Assembly: GCA_905211345.1 (NCBI GenBank)
Contig: CAJMAO010000002.1
Location: forward strand, 16,098 to 80,097
Source: an uncultured Prevotella sp.
GTDB lineage: Bacteria > Bacteroidota > Bacteroidia > Bacteroidales > Bacteroidaceae
DNA: 64,000 nucleotides
Direction: 5' to 3'
The translations under genes and the position numbers were made by a program. Shown here in pieces: positions 31,217 to 39,962 of the stretch. The notes under the pieces are model-generated. The model was not told the origin of the DNA. It did no database searches and saw only the letters and a program-made list of their open reading frames with translations. Within the stretch, counting starts at the first letter, position 1. Each line of letters starts with the position of its first letter.

Positions 31217-33727
31217 ATGAAAGATTATATAGATTTTCTGAAAGAGAAGATGGCAATAAGCCATAACACTGGATTTGAGGTATCTGTTGACGAACTCACT
31301 TCTACACTCTATCCGCACGTGAAAGATACTGTTAGATGGGCCGTAAAGGGAGGCTGCCGGGCGATATTCAGCAGTTTCGGTATGCAGAAAACAGTAACAC
31401 AGCTTGAAATCATACGGGTTGTGCTGAAGCATGAGGGCGGCAAAGGATTGGTAGTGTGCCCTAAGCGTGTAGTCATAGAGTTCCTGCACCAAGCAAAGGA
31501 GCATTTGGGATTGGAAGTTACCTATGTGCGCACCATGCAGGAAGTCCGCGATTGCACCACCGACATAATGATAACCAACTACGAACGAGTACGTGACGGT
31601 GAGGACGGCATAAGGATAGAGCCGTCATACTTCACCGTGACATCGCTCGATGAAGCAAGCGTTTTGCGTGGATTTGGAACAAAGACTTATCAGGAGTTCC
31701 TGCCTCTGTTCCGATACGTGCCTTACCGCTTTGTTGCCACTGCAACGCCCTCACCTAACCGATACAAGGAGTTAATCCATTACGCAGGTTATCTTGGCGT
31801 GATGGACACAGGACAGGCCCTCACGCGCTTTTTCCAGCGTGACAGCACGAAAGCAAACCACTTGACGCTATATCCTCACAAGGAAAAGGAATTTTGGCTG
31901 TGGGTAAGCACATGGGCTTTGTTCCTGACCAAGCCGTCAGATTTGGGCTATCCCGACATTGGCTATGAGTTGCCTGAGCTTCACATACACGAAGAAGTGG
32001 TAGATGTTGACAACTCGACTGCCGGCACCGATCGTGACGGACAGGTGATGATGTTCCGTCAGGCGGTAATGAGCCTGCAAGACGCTGCACGTGAACGCCG
32101 TGACAGTATGCCCTCAAAGATAGCCCGGGTAGTGGAGATAATAAACCGACCTGAGAACAAGGACGACCATTTCCTTTTGTGGCATGATTTGGAAGCCGAA
32201 CGTGTGGAGCTTTGCAAGGCTATTCCCGGATGCAAGGCGGTTTATGGCTCGCAGGACGATGACGAAGCAGACAAGATAATCCAGTACTTCAAGGACGGCA
32301 AACTGAAATACCTTGCAGCCAAACCCGAAATGTTGGGTGAGGGATTGAATTTTCAGTACCATTGCCACAAGGCCATAATGTTCATAGACTACCGATTTAA
32401 CGACAAGTTCCAAGCGGTGGCACGTATCCACCGATTTATGCAGAAATACCCGGTTGAGCTTTACTTGGTGTATGCCGAAAGCGAACAGGAGATTTTCAAG
32501 TCGTTCATGGAAAAGTGGGCGCAGCACAACAATATGGTTGCAAACATGGTGGCTATCATTCGTGAAAACGGATTATTCGGCTTGCAGGCAGAGGAAAAGA
32601 TGATGCGCTATATGTTCTCAAAGCGTGAGGAACGACACGGCGATATGTGGAGAGCAATAAATAACGACAACGTGCTTGAATGTAAGAACATGGCGGAAAA
32701 CTCGGTAGGGCTTATCGTGACGAGCATACCTTTCAGTAACCATTACGAATACACGCCGACATACAACGACTTCGGCCATAACGAGGACAACGAAAAGTTT
32801 TTTGAGCAGATGGACTATCTCACGCCCGAACTCATGCGGATATTGCAGCCCGGGCGGTTGCTCTGCGTCCATGTCAAAGACCGTGTTCTGTTCGGAAATG
32901 CCACAGGTGACGGGATGCCTACGATAGACCCTTTCAGCGATATGACAGTATTCCACTATATGAGGCACGGATTCCGCTATATGGGCCGCATTACAGTCGA
33001 TACGGACGTGGTTAGGGAAAACAACCAGACATACCGCTTAGGCTATGGTGAAATGTGCAAGGACGGCTCAAAAATGGGGATTGGTTGCCCCGAATATGTG
33101 TTGCTGTTCCGCAAATTGCCGACAGACACCTCTAAGGCATACGCAGACTGCCGTGTGTCAAAGGATAGGAAAGACTACTCGCTCGCACGTTGGCAGATTG
33201 ACGCACACGCCAGTTGGAAGTCGTCAGGCGACACGCTTTTAAGCTACGAGGATATGAAAGGGTTGGGTATCGACAAGATACGCTCGTTGTTCCGCCAATA
33301 CGAGAAAGAACACATCTATGACTACGAACAGCACGTTGCGTTTGCAGAAGAACTTGAAGCATACGGAAAACTGCCAAAGACATTTATGGCAGTTGACCCT
33401 GTAAGCAAGAAGCCTTGGATATGGGATGATGTTGTACGTATGCGCACACTCAACAGCAAGCAGTCGCAGAAGAAAAGACAGAACCATATTTGCCCGTTGC
33501 AGCTTGACATAGTGGAAAGGCTCATCGAGCGGTATTCAAACAAGGGCGATGTTGTCTTTGACCCATTCGGAGGTATTCAGACGGTGCCGTATTGTGCGGT
33601 GAAGATGGGCCGCAGGGGTCTTTCTACCGAACTGAATTATGACTACTGGAAAGACGGCATAACCTACCTGAAAGAAGCGGAGCGTGAAGTGACAGCCCCG
33701 ACATTGTTTGACTTAATAGGAGCATAA
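31217..33727 (+). CDS. SNF2-like helicase fused to a DNA methyltransferase
   Basis: 836 residues from the ATG at 31217; an upstream Met at 31139 is less likely. The N-terminal SF2 half has a reduced P-loop (SSFGMQKTVTQ, GxxKT), VTSLDEAS in place of DEAH, ATATPSPN and QAVARIHRF. The C-terminal half has a beta-class N4/N6 methyltransferase: TSIPF near residue 502 where TSPPY is expected, and DPFGG near 782. Such fusions occur in phage genomes and may protect phage DNA by modification. The 31088-31216 gap may hold a 37-residue frame without an ATG start. Confidence 0.8.
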   Translation: MKDYIDFLKEKMAISHNTGFEVSVDELTSTLYPHVKDTVRWAVKGGCRAIFSSFGMQKTVTQLEIIRVVLKHEGGKGLVVCPKRVVIEFLHQAKEHLGLEVTYVRTMQEVRDCTTDIMITNYERVRDGEDGIRIEPSYFTVTSLDEASVLRGFGTKTYQEFLPLFRYVPYRFVATATPSPNRYKELIHYAGYLGVMDTGQALTRFFQRDSTKANHLTLYPHKEKEFWLWVSTWALFLTKPSDLGYPDIGYELPELHIHEEVVDVDNSTAGTDRDGQVMMFRQAVMSLQDAARERRDSMPSKIARVVEIINRPENKDDHFLLWHDLEAERVELCKAIPGCKAVYGSQDDDEADKIIQYFKDGKLKYLAAKPEMLGEGLNFQYHCHKAIMFIDYRFNDKFQAVARIHRFMQKYPVELYLVYAESEQEIFKSFMEKWAQHNNMVANMVAIIRENGLFGLQAEEKMMRYMFSKREERHGDMWRAINNDNVLECKNMAENSVGLIVTSIPFSNHYEYTPTYNDFGHNEDNEKFFEQMDYLTPELMRILQPGRLLCVHVKDRVLFGNATGDGMPTIDPFSDMTVFHYMRHGFRYMGRITVDTDVVRENNQTYRLGYGEMCKDGSKMGIGCPEYVLLFRKLPTDTSKAYADCRVSKDRKDYSLARWQIDAHASWKSSGDTLLSYEDMKGLGIDKIRSLFRQYEKEHIYDYEQHVAFAEELEAYGKLPKTFMAVDPVSKKPWIWDDVVRMRTLNSKQSQKKRQNHICPLQLDIVERLIERYSNKGDVVFDPFGGIQTVPYCAVKMGRRGLSTELNYDYWKDGITYLKEAEREVTAPTLFDLIGA

Positions 33728-33730
33728 ATC

Positions 33731-33952
33731 ATGGATAATTCAATCTACAAAGTATGCGAAGTGTGCGGACAGAAAAAGCACATTTCGGAGTTCAGTAAAT
33801 CATACCCTCGCAGGTGCAAGGCTTGTGTGGCAGAGCATACGAAAATGGTCAGGGAACGTGCCAAGCATGGCAAGCGGATGTATTATAATCAAGCCAAGAA
33901 AGGAAAATTTACTCTAAACTCACAAGACAATGAAAAAGATTATGTTCAATGA
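33731..33952 (+). CDS. Small zinc-ribbon protein
   Basis: 73 residues. CEVCGQKKHISEFSK then RRCKACVAEH gives two CxxC knuckles for one zinc, followed by a basic tail. Similar short zinc ribbons are frequent beside phage methyltransferase and HNH genes. It begins 3 bp after the SNF2-methyltransferase stop and overlaps the next gene by 23 bp. Confidence 0.7.
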   Translation: MDNSIYKVCEVCGQKKHISEFSKSYPRRCKACVAEHTKMVRERAKHGKRMYYNQAKKGKFTLNSQDNEKDYVQ

Positions 33953-34568
33953 TAAATATGGCCTTACGGAAGCCGTGCTTGACGGTAGCAAGACGCAGAC
34001 AAGGCGGATTGTCTCGCAATCATTGATTGATAAATATGAAGAATGGTATGATGATGTTTGCTCTATCGCCATGCCTTCCGGAAGCACGATAGAGACGTTA
34101 AGAGACTGGTTGTTAAGAAAGCATACGAGATACCGTGTCGGCGAAGTGGTTGCCGTGGCTCAAAGCTATCGTGATTGCGGAGGGCTGAATGAACAAGGAC
34201 TACCAAAATGGGAGATAATAGCTCAAAGTGTAGGCGCGATTAGCGCAGGGTGGAACAACAAGATGTTTGTTCGGGCAGACCTCATGCCCCACCAAATCCG
34301 CATAACCGATGTGCGTGTAGAGCGTTTGCAAGACATTTCGGATGATGATTGTTTGAAAGAGGGAATTACAGACATGGGCGCAGGGGGAAGTTTGAGATAT
34401 TCATTCACCGAAAACGTGAAACAAACCACTGGAGACACCATAGCCTTTTCAAACAACTTTGCTGCTGCAAAAGAAGCCTTTGCTCACCTCATTGATAAGG
34501 TGAGCAAAAAAGACGTATGGAGCGAAAATCCGTATGTATTCGTCTATGATTTTGAACTCGTAAAATAG
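33930..34568 (+). CDS. ASCH/PUA-like domain protein
   Basis: 212 residues. LDGSKTQTRRIV near the N-terminus, YRVGEVVAVAQSYRD and IRITDVRVERLQDISDDDCLKEGI follow the phage ASCH-domain pattern, an RNA- or modified-nucleotide-binding fold. A later insertion and a C-terminal strand (NPYVFVYDFELVK) complete it. Function in the phage unknown. Confidence 0.75.
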   Translation: MKKIMFNDKYGLTEAVLDGSKTQTRRIVSQSLIDKYEEWYDDVCSIAMPSGSTIETLRDWLLRKHTRYRVGEVVAVAQSYRDCGGLNEQGLPKWEIIAQSVGAISAGWNNKMFVRADLMPHQIRITDVRVERLQDISDDDCLKEGITDMGAGGSLRYSFTENVKQTTGDTIAFSNNFAAAKEAFAHLIDKVSKKDVWSENPYVFVYDFELVK

Positions 34569-34615
34569 GAAAATATTTCACAAACTTTCTCATTTTTACC
34601 TAAAACTGAAAGACA

Positions 34616-34930
34616 ATGGAAAAAGAAAAGATAGAACGGGCGGCAAAAGAATATGCCAAAGACAAATATGGCGGTGAAAACGCAAAACAATGGGCTATCG
34701 CCCAAATCCATGCTGGTAGGGATGGCTTTATTGACGGCGCACGCTGGCGCATCGACGAGGCGTGGCACGACGGCACGGCATCATGCGAAGCAAGACGCAA
34801 GGCACTCGTCTTATTCAAGAACGGCAACGCCGCCGTCTACAAAGACCTGCGCGACATATGGTTTGAACAAAGGTGGGACGAGGTTGACAAGTTCGCCTAT
34901 CTTGACGACCTCCTGCCCGACGGAAAGTGA
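34616..34930 (+). CDS. Hypothetical helical phage protein
   Basis: 104 residues, helical, with KIERAAKEYAKDKYG and IHAGRDGFIDGARWRIDEAWHDG, a pattern often found in small Bacteroidetes phage proteins of unknown role. Alanine-rich and mildly acidic at the end. The following 40 bp contain repeated ATTATGAATT words and no gene. Confidence 0.6.
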   Translation: MEKEKIERAAKEYAKDKYGGENAKQWAIAQIHAGRDGFIDGARWRIDEAWHDGTASCEARRKALVLFKNGNAAVYKDLRDIWFEQRWDEVDKFAYLDDLLPDGK

Positions 34931-34970
34931 AGAAGCAACCTACCCAATTATGAATTATGCATTGTGAATT

Positions 34971-35756
34971 ATGAATTACAAAATAGACAGGCCAAACGCC
35001 TATTACATGCGAGGCGCACTGCCAACCGTTGAGCAGAGCCGTGACGAGTATATAGGCAGCGTCTACGGGGCGGCGGCCTTGGCCTACATATCCATCATGC
35101 ACGCCACGGAGGCCATAGACATGTTGCAGGAACGCCTGCCCGGCAACTATGATGAAGCGAGGATATACGTTTCACGCATCACCGGCACAAAGAAGCATAT
35201 CGGCGAGACGCGCAAGCTGGAGTTGGCCATAGGCGACCAGCTGGCGCACACGTCGGGCAGGGCATGGATGGCCGACTTCGGCAACGCCGCCTACGAGCGG
35301 GTGCTGCCGCAGGTCACGGCATTGCAGACGGCCATCGCCAACGCCCTCGGACGCTACCCCTCGCTGCCCGACCGCAACACGTGCGCCGCCGTGGTGGTTG
35401 CGCAGAGCCTCGCCCACGAAGCCGTGGAGTATGTCAAGCGGCGAGCCGCAAAGTTCACCAACTTCACAATCACCACGCACGAGGGGCGCAGGCAGAGCGT
35501 GTCGTCAAGCCTCGCCTCGATGTCGTGCGCTGGAATTGACTTCTGCCTGCGCAACATCGCACGCATATTGATTGAGAAGCACCTACCCTGCAACGTAGAC
35601 CTGGCCGCTGACCCGTCTGTGATGAACGGCCTGAAGGCCGTTCTCAACGTCATGGCCGACCCGAGGACGTGGGCGTATGCAAGGGACAAGGCGGACAGTT
35701 TGAATACGAAAAAAAATAATGAAATGCAAAAACGAATGAGCGTACAATTAAGATGA
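34971..35756 (+). CDS. Hypothetical protein
   Basis: 261 residues, alanine-rich and mostly helical (YGAAALAYISIMHATEAIDML; LQTAIANALGRYP; VVVAQSLAHEAVEYVKRRAAKF). GC content is visibly higher than in flanking genes (about 35000-35650). No domain was recognised. Confidence 0.55.
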   Translation: MNYKIDRPNAYYMRGALPTVEQSRDEYIGSVYGAAALAYISIMHATEAIDMLQERLPGNYDEARIYVSRITGTKKHIGETRKLELAIGDQLAHTSGRAWMADFGNAAYERVLPQVTALQTAIANALGRYPSLPDRNTCAAVVVAQSLAHEAVEYVKRRAAKFTNFTITTHEGRRQSVSSSLASMSCAGIDFCLRNIARILIEKHLPCNVDLAADPSVMNGLKAVLNVMADPRTWAYARDKADSLNTKKNNEMQKRMSVQLR

Positions 35757-35762
35757 CTAATT

Positions 35763-35942
35763 ATGGAACGAAAGAAGAGAAACTATACTGCCATTCACGT
35801 ATTGAACAAACAATGCCAATACATTGGGAATATATTATTCACACCATGTGTTCCAATAATGACAGAAGAACAATTTGAAGATTTAATATTAGAGCATTTC
35901 CCACAACTTAAAGGGGAAAGATGGATAACTAAATTTGTATGA
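35763..35942 (+). CDS. Small hypothetical protein
   Basis: 59 residues, basic start MERKKRNYTAIHVLNKQ, then a helical acidic segment EEQFEDLILEHFPQL. AT-rich compared with the gene before it. Its stop overlaps the next ATG by 4 bp (ATGA), which supports it as a real gene. Confidence 0.5.
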   Translation: MERKKRNYTAIHVLNKQCQYIGNILFTPCVPIMTEEQFEDLILEHFPQLKGERWITKFV

Positions 35943-37024
35943 CTATGAAATGGAAGATAGGAGAAATAAGGCAAGTGAACGGCGAGTGGTATCAGTGTGT
36001 AGAGCAGCCGAAAAAATGGGGTAAGACTGTTTGCGATCTTTGCGCTTTTCATGGTATCGGCAATTGTGAACTTGACAAATGTAGCAGAACTTATAGAAAT
36101 GATAAAAAATCCGTTATCTTCAAGAAACTTGAAAAGGTCGGAGAGCCTTTCACAACTGTAGGAAAACTATATCAGCACTATAAAGTCTTCGACATTGATA
36201 ATGTTTATGGAGATGTTTTTTGGTGCGTACACAATTATAAAGCAAAAACCTTAACAATAGAAATCAAACAAAACAAAGAAGATATGGAAGAAAAGAAAGA
36301 TAATTATGACGGTAATATGGATAAAGAGTGCATTCATATTTGTGATGCGCTAAATTCAATTCCCGATGTGCGGACAACAGAAAGCTGCTGTGGGCATTGC
36401 AATGATAGATTTATGATTTTCCTTACCTGCGATAACTCTCATTCGCTTGCAATTATTGCGCGAGTTTTTGACAGGCGCTACATCGGTACTTCGCAGCCAT
36501 GGTACATTGAGTTGCAAACAAAAGATGACGGCGGTTACGATTATTTCATTCACTCTGAAACCAAATATGACAGTGAGGAGGCCATGATGAAAGATGTGAA
36601 TCAGATTATCGCGAATATCGAACATTGGCGCGACGATAAGTTTGCTTCTCACTTCAAAGGTTGTGATGATAAGCTTACATTCGCTCCATTTGACATTAAC
36701 TTGGCCAAGGCAGGCAAGCCCGTCCGCACAAGGGACGGGCATAAAGTGAGAATTATTTGTTTTGATAAGAAAGGAGGCACGCCAATAGTAGGCTTAATTC
36801 AAGAGGATGGATTTGAAACTGTTGCAACCTTCAATGAGAGCGGCTTATGTCTTATTAATGGGGCGTATAATCTTATGATGCTCCCCGAAAAGAAAGAGGG
36901 GTGGGTGAATGTGTATAAGGGTAGTTTACTTGATACAAAATCCTACAACACGAAGAAAGAGGCTTTCGATAAGGCAAGTCCAAGAGATTATGTAGATACA
37001 GTAAAGATAAGTTGGAAGGAATGA
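35939..37024 (+). CDS. Hypothetical protein with Cys-rich N-terminus
   Basis: 361 residues. N-terminal CDLCAFHGIGNCELDKC could bind metal. The middle (TTESCCGHCNDRFMIFLTCDNSHSLAIIARVF) has another Cys cluster. The C-terminal part (GKPVRTRDGHKVRIICFDKK...FNESGLC) is a beta-rich unit recurrent in Bacteroidetes phage hypothetical proteins. A modular protein of unknown function. Confidence 0.6.
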   Translation: MTMKWKIGEIRQVNGEWYQCVEQPKKWGKTVCDLCAFHGIGNCELDKCSRTYRNDKKSVIFKKLEKVGEPFTTVGKLYQHYKVFDIDNVYGDVFWCVHNYKAKTLTIEIKQNKEDMEEKKDNYDGNMDKECIHICDALNSIPDVRTTESCCGHCNDRFMIFLTCDNSHSLAIIARVFDRRYIGTSQPWYIELQTKDDGGYDYFIHSETKYDSEEAMMKDVNQIIANIEHWRDDKFASHFKGCDDKLTFAPFDINLAKAGKPVRTRDGHKVRIICFDKKGGTPIVGLIQEDGFETVATFNESGLCLINGAYNLMMLPEKKEGWVNVYKGSLLDTKSYNTKKEAFDKASPRDYVDTVKISWKE

Positions 37025-37027
37025 GTT

Positions 37028-37225
37028 ATGAAGTTGGCGATTACCATTAAAAGGCCATGCAAGCCGGAGTGTCTTTATAATCTGACTGGTGAAATCTATA
37101 CAACGACTGAAACCTATTTGATTGAACTATGCAATCTACCAAAAGCGGTTGTAGATGCTATCAATGAGGTAGAAAATGAGGGTTGTGTATCAAGTATTTC
37201 ATTTGTAAAGGAAGAACAACTATGA
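37028..37225 (+). CDS. Small hypothetical protein
   Basis: 65 residues, two beta strands and a helix (LPKAVVDAINEVEN). It starts 3 bp after the previous stop and overlaps the next ATG (ATGA). No family was recognised. Confidence 0.5.
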   Translation: MKLAITIKRPCKPECLYNLTGEIYTTTETYLIELCNLPKAVVDAINEVENEGCVSSISFVKEEQL

Positions 37226-37632
37226 TAGAAGAAAGTTACGTTTCGTTCGACACAGCCAAGCTGCTGAAAGAGGCAGGGTTTGACGTGCCGTGCAGAGACT
37301 TCTTTACAATAGAGGGTGATGGAAATGTCGTAATAACAGAAGCACGGTCTTGCAGAGACCATAATTCTTTTGAGGACTGTTTCATCTCACGCCCCACGCA
37401 GGCGTTGGCGGCGAGGTGGCTACGTGAGGTGCATGACACCTTCGTCAAGATGGAGCGAGTGGGCAGCTTTGACGGTAAGGAGTTCCGCTTCTATTGGTCG
37501 TTTTCTATAATCAGCGTATCTACCGCTTGCCTTAATGGTATATCGGGCGGACGGTACGACAGTTACGAAGAAGCCCTTGAAGTAGGGATAGCAAAGTGTT
37601 TGGAACAGATTATTGAAGAAATGCAGGAATGA
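37222..37632 (+). CDS. Conserved phage hypothetical protein
   Basis: 136 residues from MIEESYVSFDTAKLLKEAGF, a start shared by many Bacteroidetes phage proteins, with RPTQALAARWLREVH in the middle. The start is fixed by the ATGA overlap; a longer frame from 37183 is unlikely. Function unknown. Confidence 0.65.
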   Translation: MIEESYVSFDTAKLLKEAGFDVPCRDFFTIEGDGNVVITEARSCRDHNSFEDCFISRPTQALAARWLREVHDTFVKMERVGSFDGKEFRFYWSFSIISVSTACLNGISGGRYDSYEEALEVGIAKCLEQIIEEMQE

Positions 37633-37757
37633 CGGACATCGAGCATGAAGCCCTATGCAACGAGATAGACTTCCTGCAACAGCAGGTCGAGCGGTACATG
37701 GAGCAAAACAGACAACTGATGGAGATAATCTTCAAACTTAAAGACAAACAACAATGA
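37629..37757 (+). CDS. 42-residue coiled-coil peptide
   Basis: MTDIEHEALCNEIDFLQQQV... forms one amphipathic helix through to KLKDKQQ. It has 4-bp ATGA overlaps at both ends, so it is kept as a real gene despite its size. Function unknown. Confidence 0.45.
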   Translation: MTDIEHEALCNEIDFLQQQVERYMEQNRQLMEIIFKLKDKQQ

Positions 37758-37861
37758 CGACCTTAAACATCATCGTCCTCACCGCGCTTTGGCCCTCTTT
37801 TGGGGGCTGGGTGTGGTTCGAGGCCGGGAAATTAATAGGAAGAAAGGAGAAAGAAGAATGA
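37754..37861 (+). CDS. 35-residue membrane peptide
   Basis: MTTLNIIVLTALWPSFGGWV... is one hydrophobic helix with a basic C-terminus (GRKEKEE). ATGA-coupled to the preceding gene. A further 11-codon frame (MKYPKIKKKRR) starts at 37858, too short to call with confidence. Confidence 0.4.
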   Translation: MTTLNIIVLTALWPSFGGWVWFEAGKLIGRKEKEE

Positions 37862-37899
37862 AATACCCGAAAATCAAGAAGAAACGCCGTTAATGCCGG

Positions 37900-38058
37900 A
37901 ACATCTTATTTTTACATTTTTGTCAAAATAAGCAGTTTTTGAAGGTCTTATTTTTACGCAAACGTAGAAATAAGCGACTATGAAACCGACTAAAAAAGCG
38001 GCTAAAATGACTACATTCCGACTAAAACGACTATCAAAATGACTAAAAAATGACTAAT
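37900..38058 (+). repeat. GACTA repeat array (array 3)
   Basis: Two CTTATTTTTAC units (about 37908 and 37947) are followed by seven GACTA copies plus one GGCTA in 80 bp (about 37976, 37988, 38009, 38020, 38029, 38041, 38052), spaced 9 to 12 bp, about one helix turn. The unit CGACTAA resembles CGACCAA of arrays 1 and 2. The array runs into the start of the MazG-like gene. Confidence 0.6.
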
Positions 38059-38604
38059 ATGAATTTTGACGAACTGGCACAAGAAGCCTTCGCAACCGCC
38101 AAGGCGCACGGCTGGCACGACACAGAACAGCCCGACGAACATTGGCTCATGCTTATCATAACCGAGATAGCCGAGGCCGTGCAGGCGGACCGCAAGGACA
38201 GGCACACGGACATCGGCCTTTTCAAAGCATTACTGGAAACATACGCCAATGATGACGCCGTATTTAAGTATGAATTTGAGACACACGTCAAAAACGGCGT
38301 CGAAGATGAGCTTGCCGACATCATCATACGCTGTTTGGATTATAGCGCATTGCGTGGCATCTGTCTTGACTATGTGCCGATTTTCATCACAGACTATTGC
38401 CGTGACAAAAGCATCGTCAAACGCGACTTCCCGACGTTTGCCTACTTCCTCACGTTCAAGGCGGTCAACGGGGATGTAACGGACGTTCTCGCCCGTGTCA
38501 TCGCATACTGCAAGTTGAAAGGCATCGACATCGACTTCTTCGTCGAGCAGAAGATGCGCTACAATAAACTTAGGGAATATCGTCATGGAAACAAGAAATA
38601 CTAA
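38050..38604 (+). CDS. MazG-like nucleotide pyrophosphohydrolase
   Basis: 184 residues (or 181 from 38059). WLMLIITEIAEAVQADRKDR gives the EhxEh metal motif, and DELADIIIRCLDYSALRGI gives the second ExxD motif of all-alpha NTP pyrophosphatases. An extra helical insert separates them from the C-terminal Lys/Arg-rich end. Phage MazG-like enzymes lower nucleotide or alarmone pools; here it could also affect the products of the Rel-like domain. Confidence 0.8.
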   Translation: MTNMNFDELAQEAFATAKAHGWHDTEQPDEHWLMLIITEIAEAVQADRKDRHTDIGLFKALLETYANDDAVFKYEFETHVKNGVEDELADIIIRCLDYSALRGICLDYVPIFITDYCRDKSIVKRDFPTFAYFLTFKAVNGDVTDVLARVIAYCKLKGIDIDFFVEQKMRYNKLREYRHGNKKY

Positions 38605-38615
38605 ATAAACGAGAA

Positions 38616-38888
38616 ATGAAAAAGAAGATTTATAAATATCCGCTCGAAGTACAAGACGAGCAAGTTATCTTGTTGCCGACAGGCGCAAAGATATTGACGG
38701 TACAGGCGCAAAACGACAGACCGTGCCTGTTGGCATTGGTAAATCCTACCGCTCCAAACGACATGGCCTTAACCATACGGATAATCGGTACAGGGCATGA
38801 AATCCAAGACAGTGACAATTTGGAATACATAAGCACGTTCCAATCTTTCAATGGATTGTTTGTGCTACACGCCTTTCTAAAACGATAA
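38616..38888 (+). CDS. DUF7352-like small phage protein
   Basis: 90 residues beginning KIYKYPLEVQDEQVILLPTGAKILTVQAQNDRPCL, the pattern of the DUF7352 group common in phages. A beta-rich single domain of unknown role, 12 bp after the MazG-like gene. Confidence 0.7.
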   Translation: MKKKIYKYPLEVQDEQVILLPTGAKILTVQAQNDRPCLLALVNPTAPNDMALTIRIIGTGHEIQDSDNLEYISTFQSFNGLFVLHAFLKR

Positions 38889-38917
38889 ATCAACATCATA
38901 TCAATAAAAGCAAGAAA

Positions 38918-39322
38918 ATGGAACAAGAAAAAGCAAAATTCATATTCAAAGACATCGACCCTGTGATTTATCCAAGGCGCATTTTCATTTGCATTGGTGG
39001 TGACAGGCAGGACATCGCAGATAAGTTCATCGACAAGGACGAAGACCCTTTTTACGTTGAACCCTGCATTATTGAAAGTAGTTACGCCTTGACGTTTTCA
39101 AATGCAATGACTGATAAGGAAACAGGACTGTTTGGTGTTCTGATATGGTTTCATGATGTTGAGCATATTACAGATAGTATAATCGCCCACGAAGCTGTAC
39201 ATGCTGCAAACACTTTGTTCAGCCATATCGGTATAAACCTAAGTACGGAAAATGACGAGCCACAAGCGTTTTTTGTAGGCTTTATAGTTGAAGAAATCAA
39301 CAAAGCACTGAAAGAAATGTAA
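38918..39322 (+). CDS. Putative zinc-dependent peptidase-like phage protein
   Basis: 134 residues. HEAVHAANTLF (HExxH) followed by ENDEPQAFFVGFIVEEIN, where a downstream Glu could complete a zinc site. The N-terminal half is beta-rich. No substrate is known. Closest in pattern to small phage metallopeptidase-like hypothetical proteins. Confidence 0.6.
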   Translation: MEQEKAKFIFKDIDPVIYPRRIFICIGGDRQDIADKFIDKDEDPFYVEPCIIESSYALTFSNAMTDKETGLFGVLIWFHDVEHITDSIIAHEAVHAANTLFSHIGINLSTENDEPQAFFVGFIVEEINKALKEM

Positions 39323-39339
39323 TAATTGAGTTAAAATAA

Positions 39340-39370
39340 TTTGTTCGACAAGATATTTTAAGTATCTTTG
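39340..39370 (+). promoter_or_regulatory. Class I promoter 3 (small terminase)
   Basis: TTTGTTCGACAAG (39340-39352) and TATCTTTG (39363-39370), 10 nt apart. Confidence 0.78.
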
Positions 39371-39406
39371 TATTGTAAAGTGAATTGGTTTTCATGTGGA
39401 AGCCTG

Positions 39407-39437
39407 CCATGTCCGTAACATGGGCATGACATTACGG
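39407..39437 (+). promoter_or_regulatory. Compact H-type pseudoknot in the small-terminase leader
   Basis: Stem 1 is CCATGT (39407-39412) with ACATGG (39418-39423). Its 5-nt loop CCGTA (39413-39417) pairs with TACGG (39433-39437). It lies between class I promoter 3 and the ATG at 39466. Confidence 0.5.
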
Positions 39438-39465
39438 TGCTTGTAAAATACAGGATATTAACAGT

Positions 39466-39804
39466 ATGAAATTCCAGAAAGGACAAAGTGGCAACCCTAA
39501 AGGACGGCCACGGGGAGCGAAAGGCAAGGTTGGAAAAAACTTGCAGGCGTGGGTGTCCGACATTCTCGACAACGGGCGCACCCAGTTTGAGAGCGACTTG
39601 GCAAAGTTGCAGCCGGCAGAGCGCGTAAGGGTTTATACAAGCCTTCTCAACTACGTGCTACCAAAGCAAAGCCCTGTAACTCCGGCGGAAATGGCCGAAA
39701 GGGAACGCAAGATGATGATGGACGCGATAGCATCGTTCCCGGAGGATGTCATCGAAAGAATATCCTTACGCCTTTATGAACTGAATAAAAACGACAAGGA
39801 ATGA
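39466..39804 (+). CDS. DUF5681 protein, probable small terminase subunit
   Basis: 112 residues. It starts KFQKGQSGNPKGRPRGAKGK, the DUF5681 signature, followed by a helical domain (LQPAERVRVYTSLLNYVLPKQSP). DUF5681 proteins usually lie next to terminase and are taken as DNA-recognition subunits of packaging. Here the large terminase lies 5.4 kb further on, behind a cargo island. Confidence 0.7.
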   Translation: MKFQKGQSGNPKGRPRGAKGKVGKNLQAWVSDILDNGRTQFESDLAKLQPAERVRVYTSLLNYVLPKQSPVTPAEMAERERKMMMDAIASFPEDVIERISLRLYELNKNDKE

Positions 39805-39956
39805 AGATAACCTTAACCAGGGAGGAAAAGGCGGCACTACTGTTGGCGGCAAGCAAAGGGGAGCTTGACACGAACAAAGTGCCGCGCATTTACGAAGAAA
39901 TCAAAGGCTGCAATCCCTTCCTCGAATTAATGAAAGAACTGCCCGACTTGGACTGA
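39801..39956 (+). CDS. Small terminase-linked protein with NPFxxLMxELPD tail
   Basis: 51 residues, ATGA-coupled to the small terminase. It ends NPFLELMKELPDLD. A 19-residue frame directly upstream of the large terminase (45163) ends NPFEKLMRELPDEDDE, so the tail is duplicated on both sides of the intervening island. Role unknown, perhaps linking the two subunits. Confidence 0.55.
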   Translation: MKITLTREEKAALLLAASKGELDTNKVPRIYEEIKGCNPFLELMKELPDLD

Positions 39957-39962
39957 AGTGTG

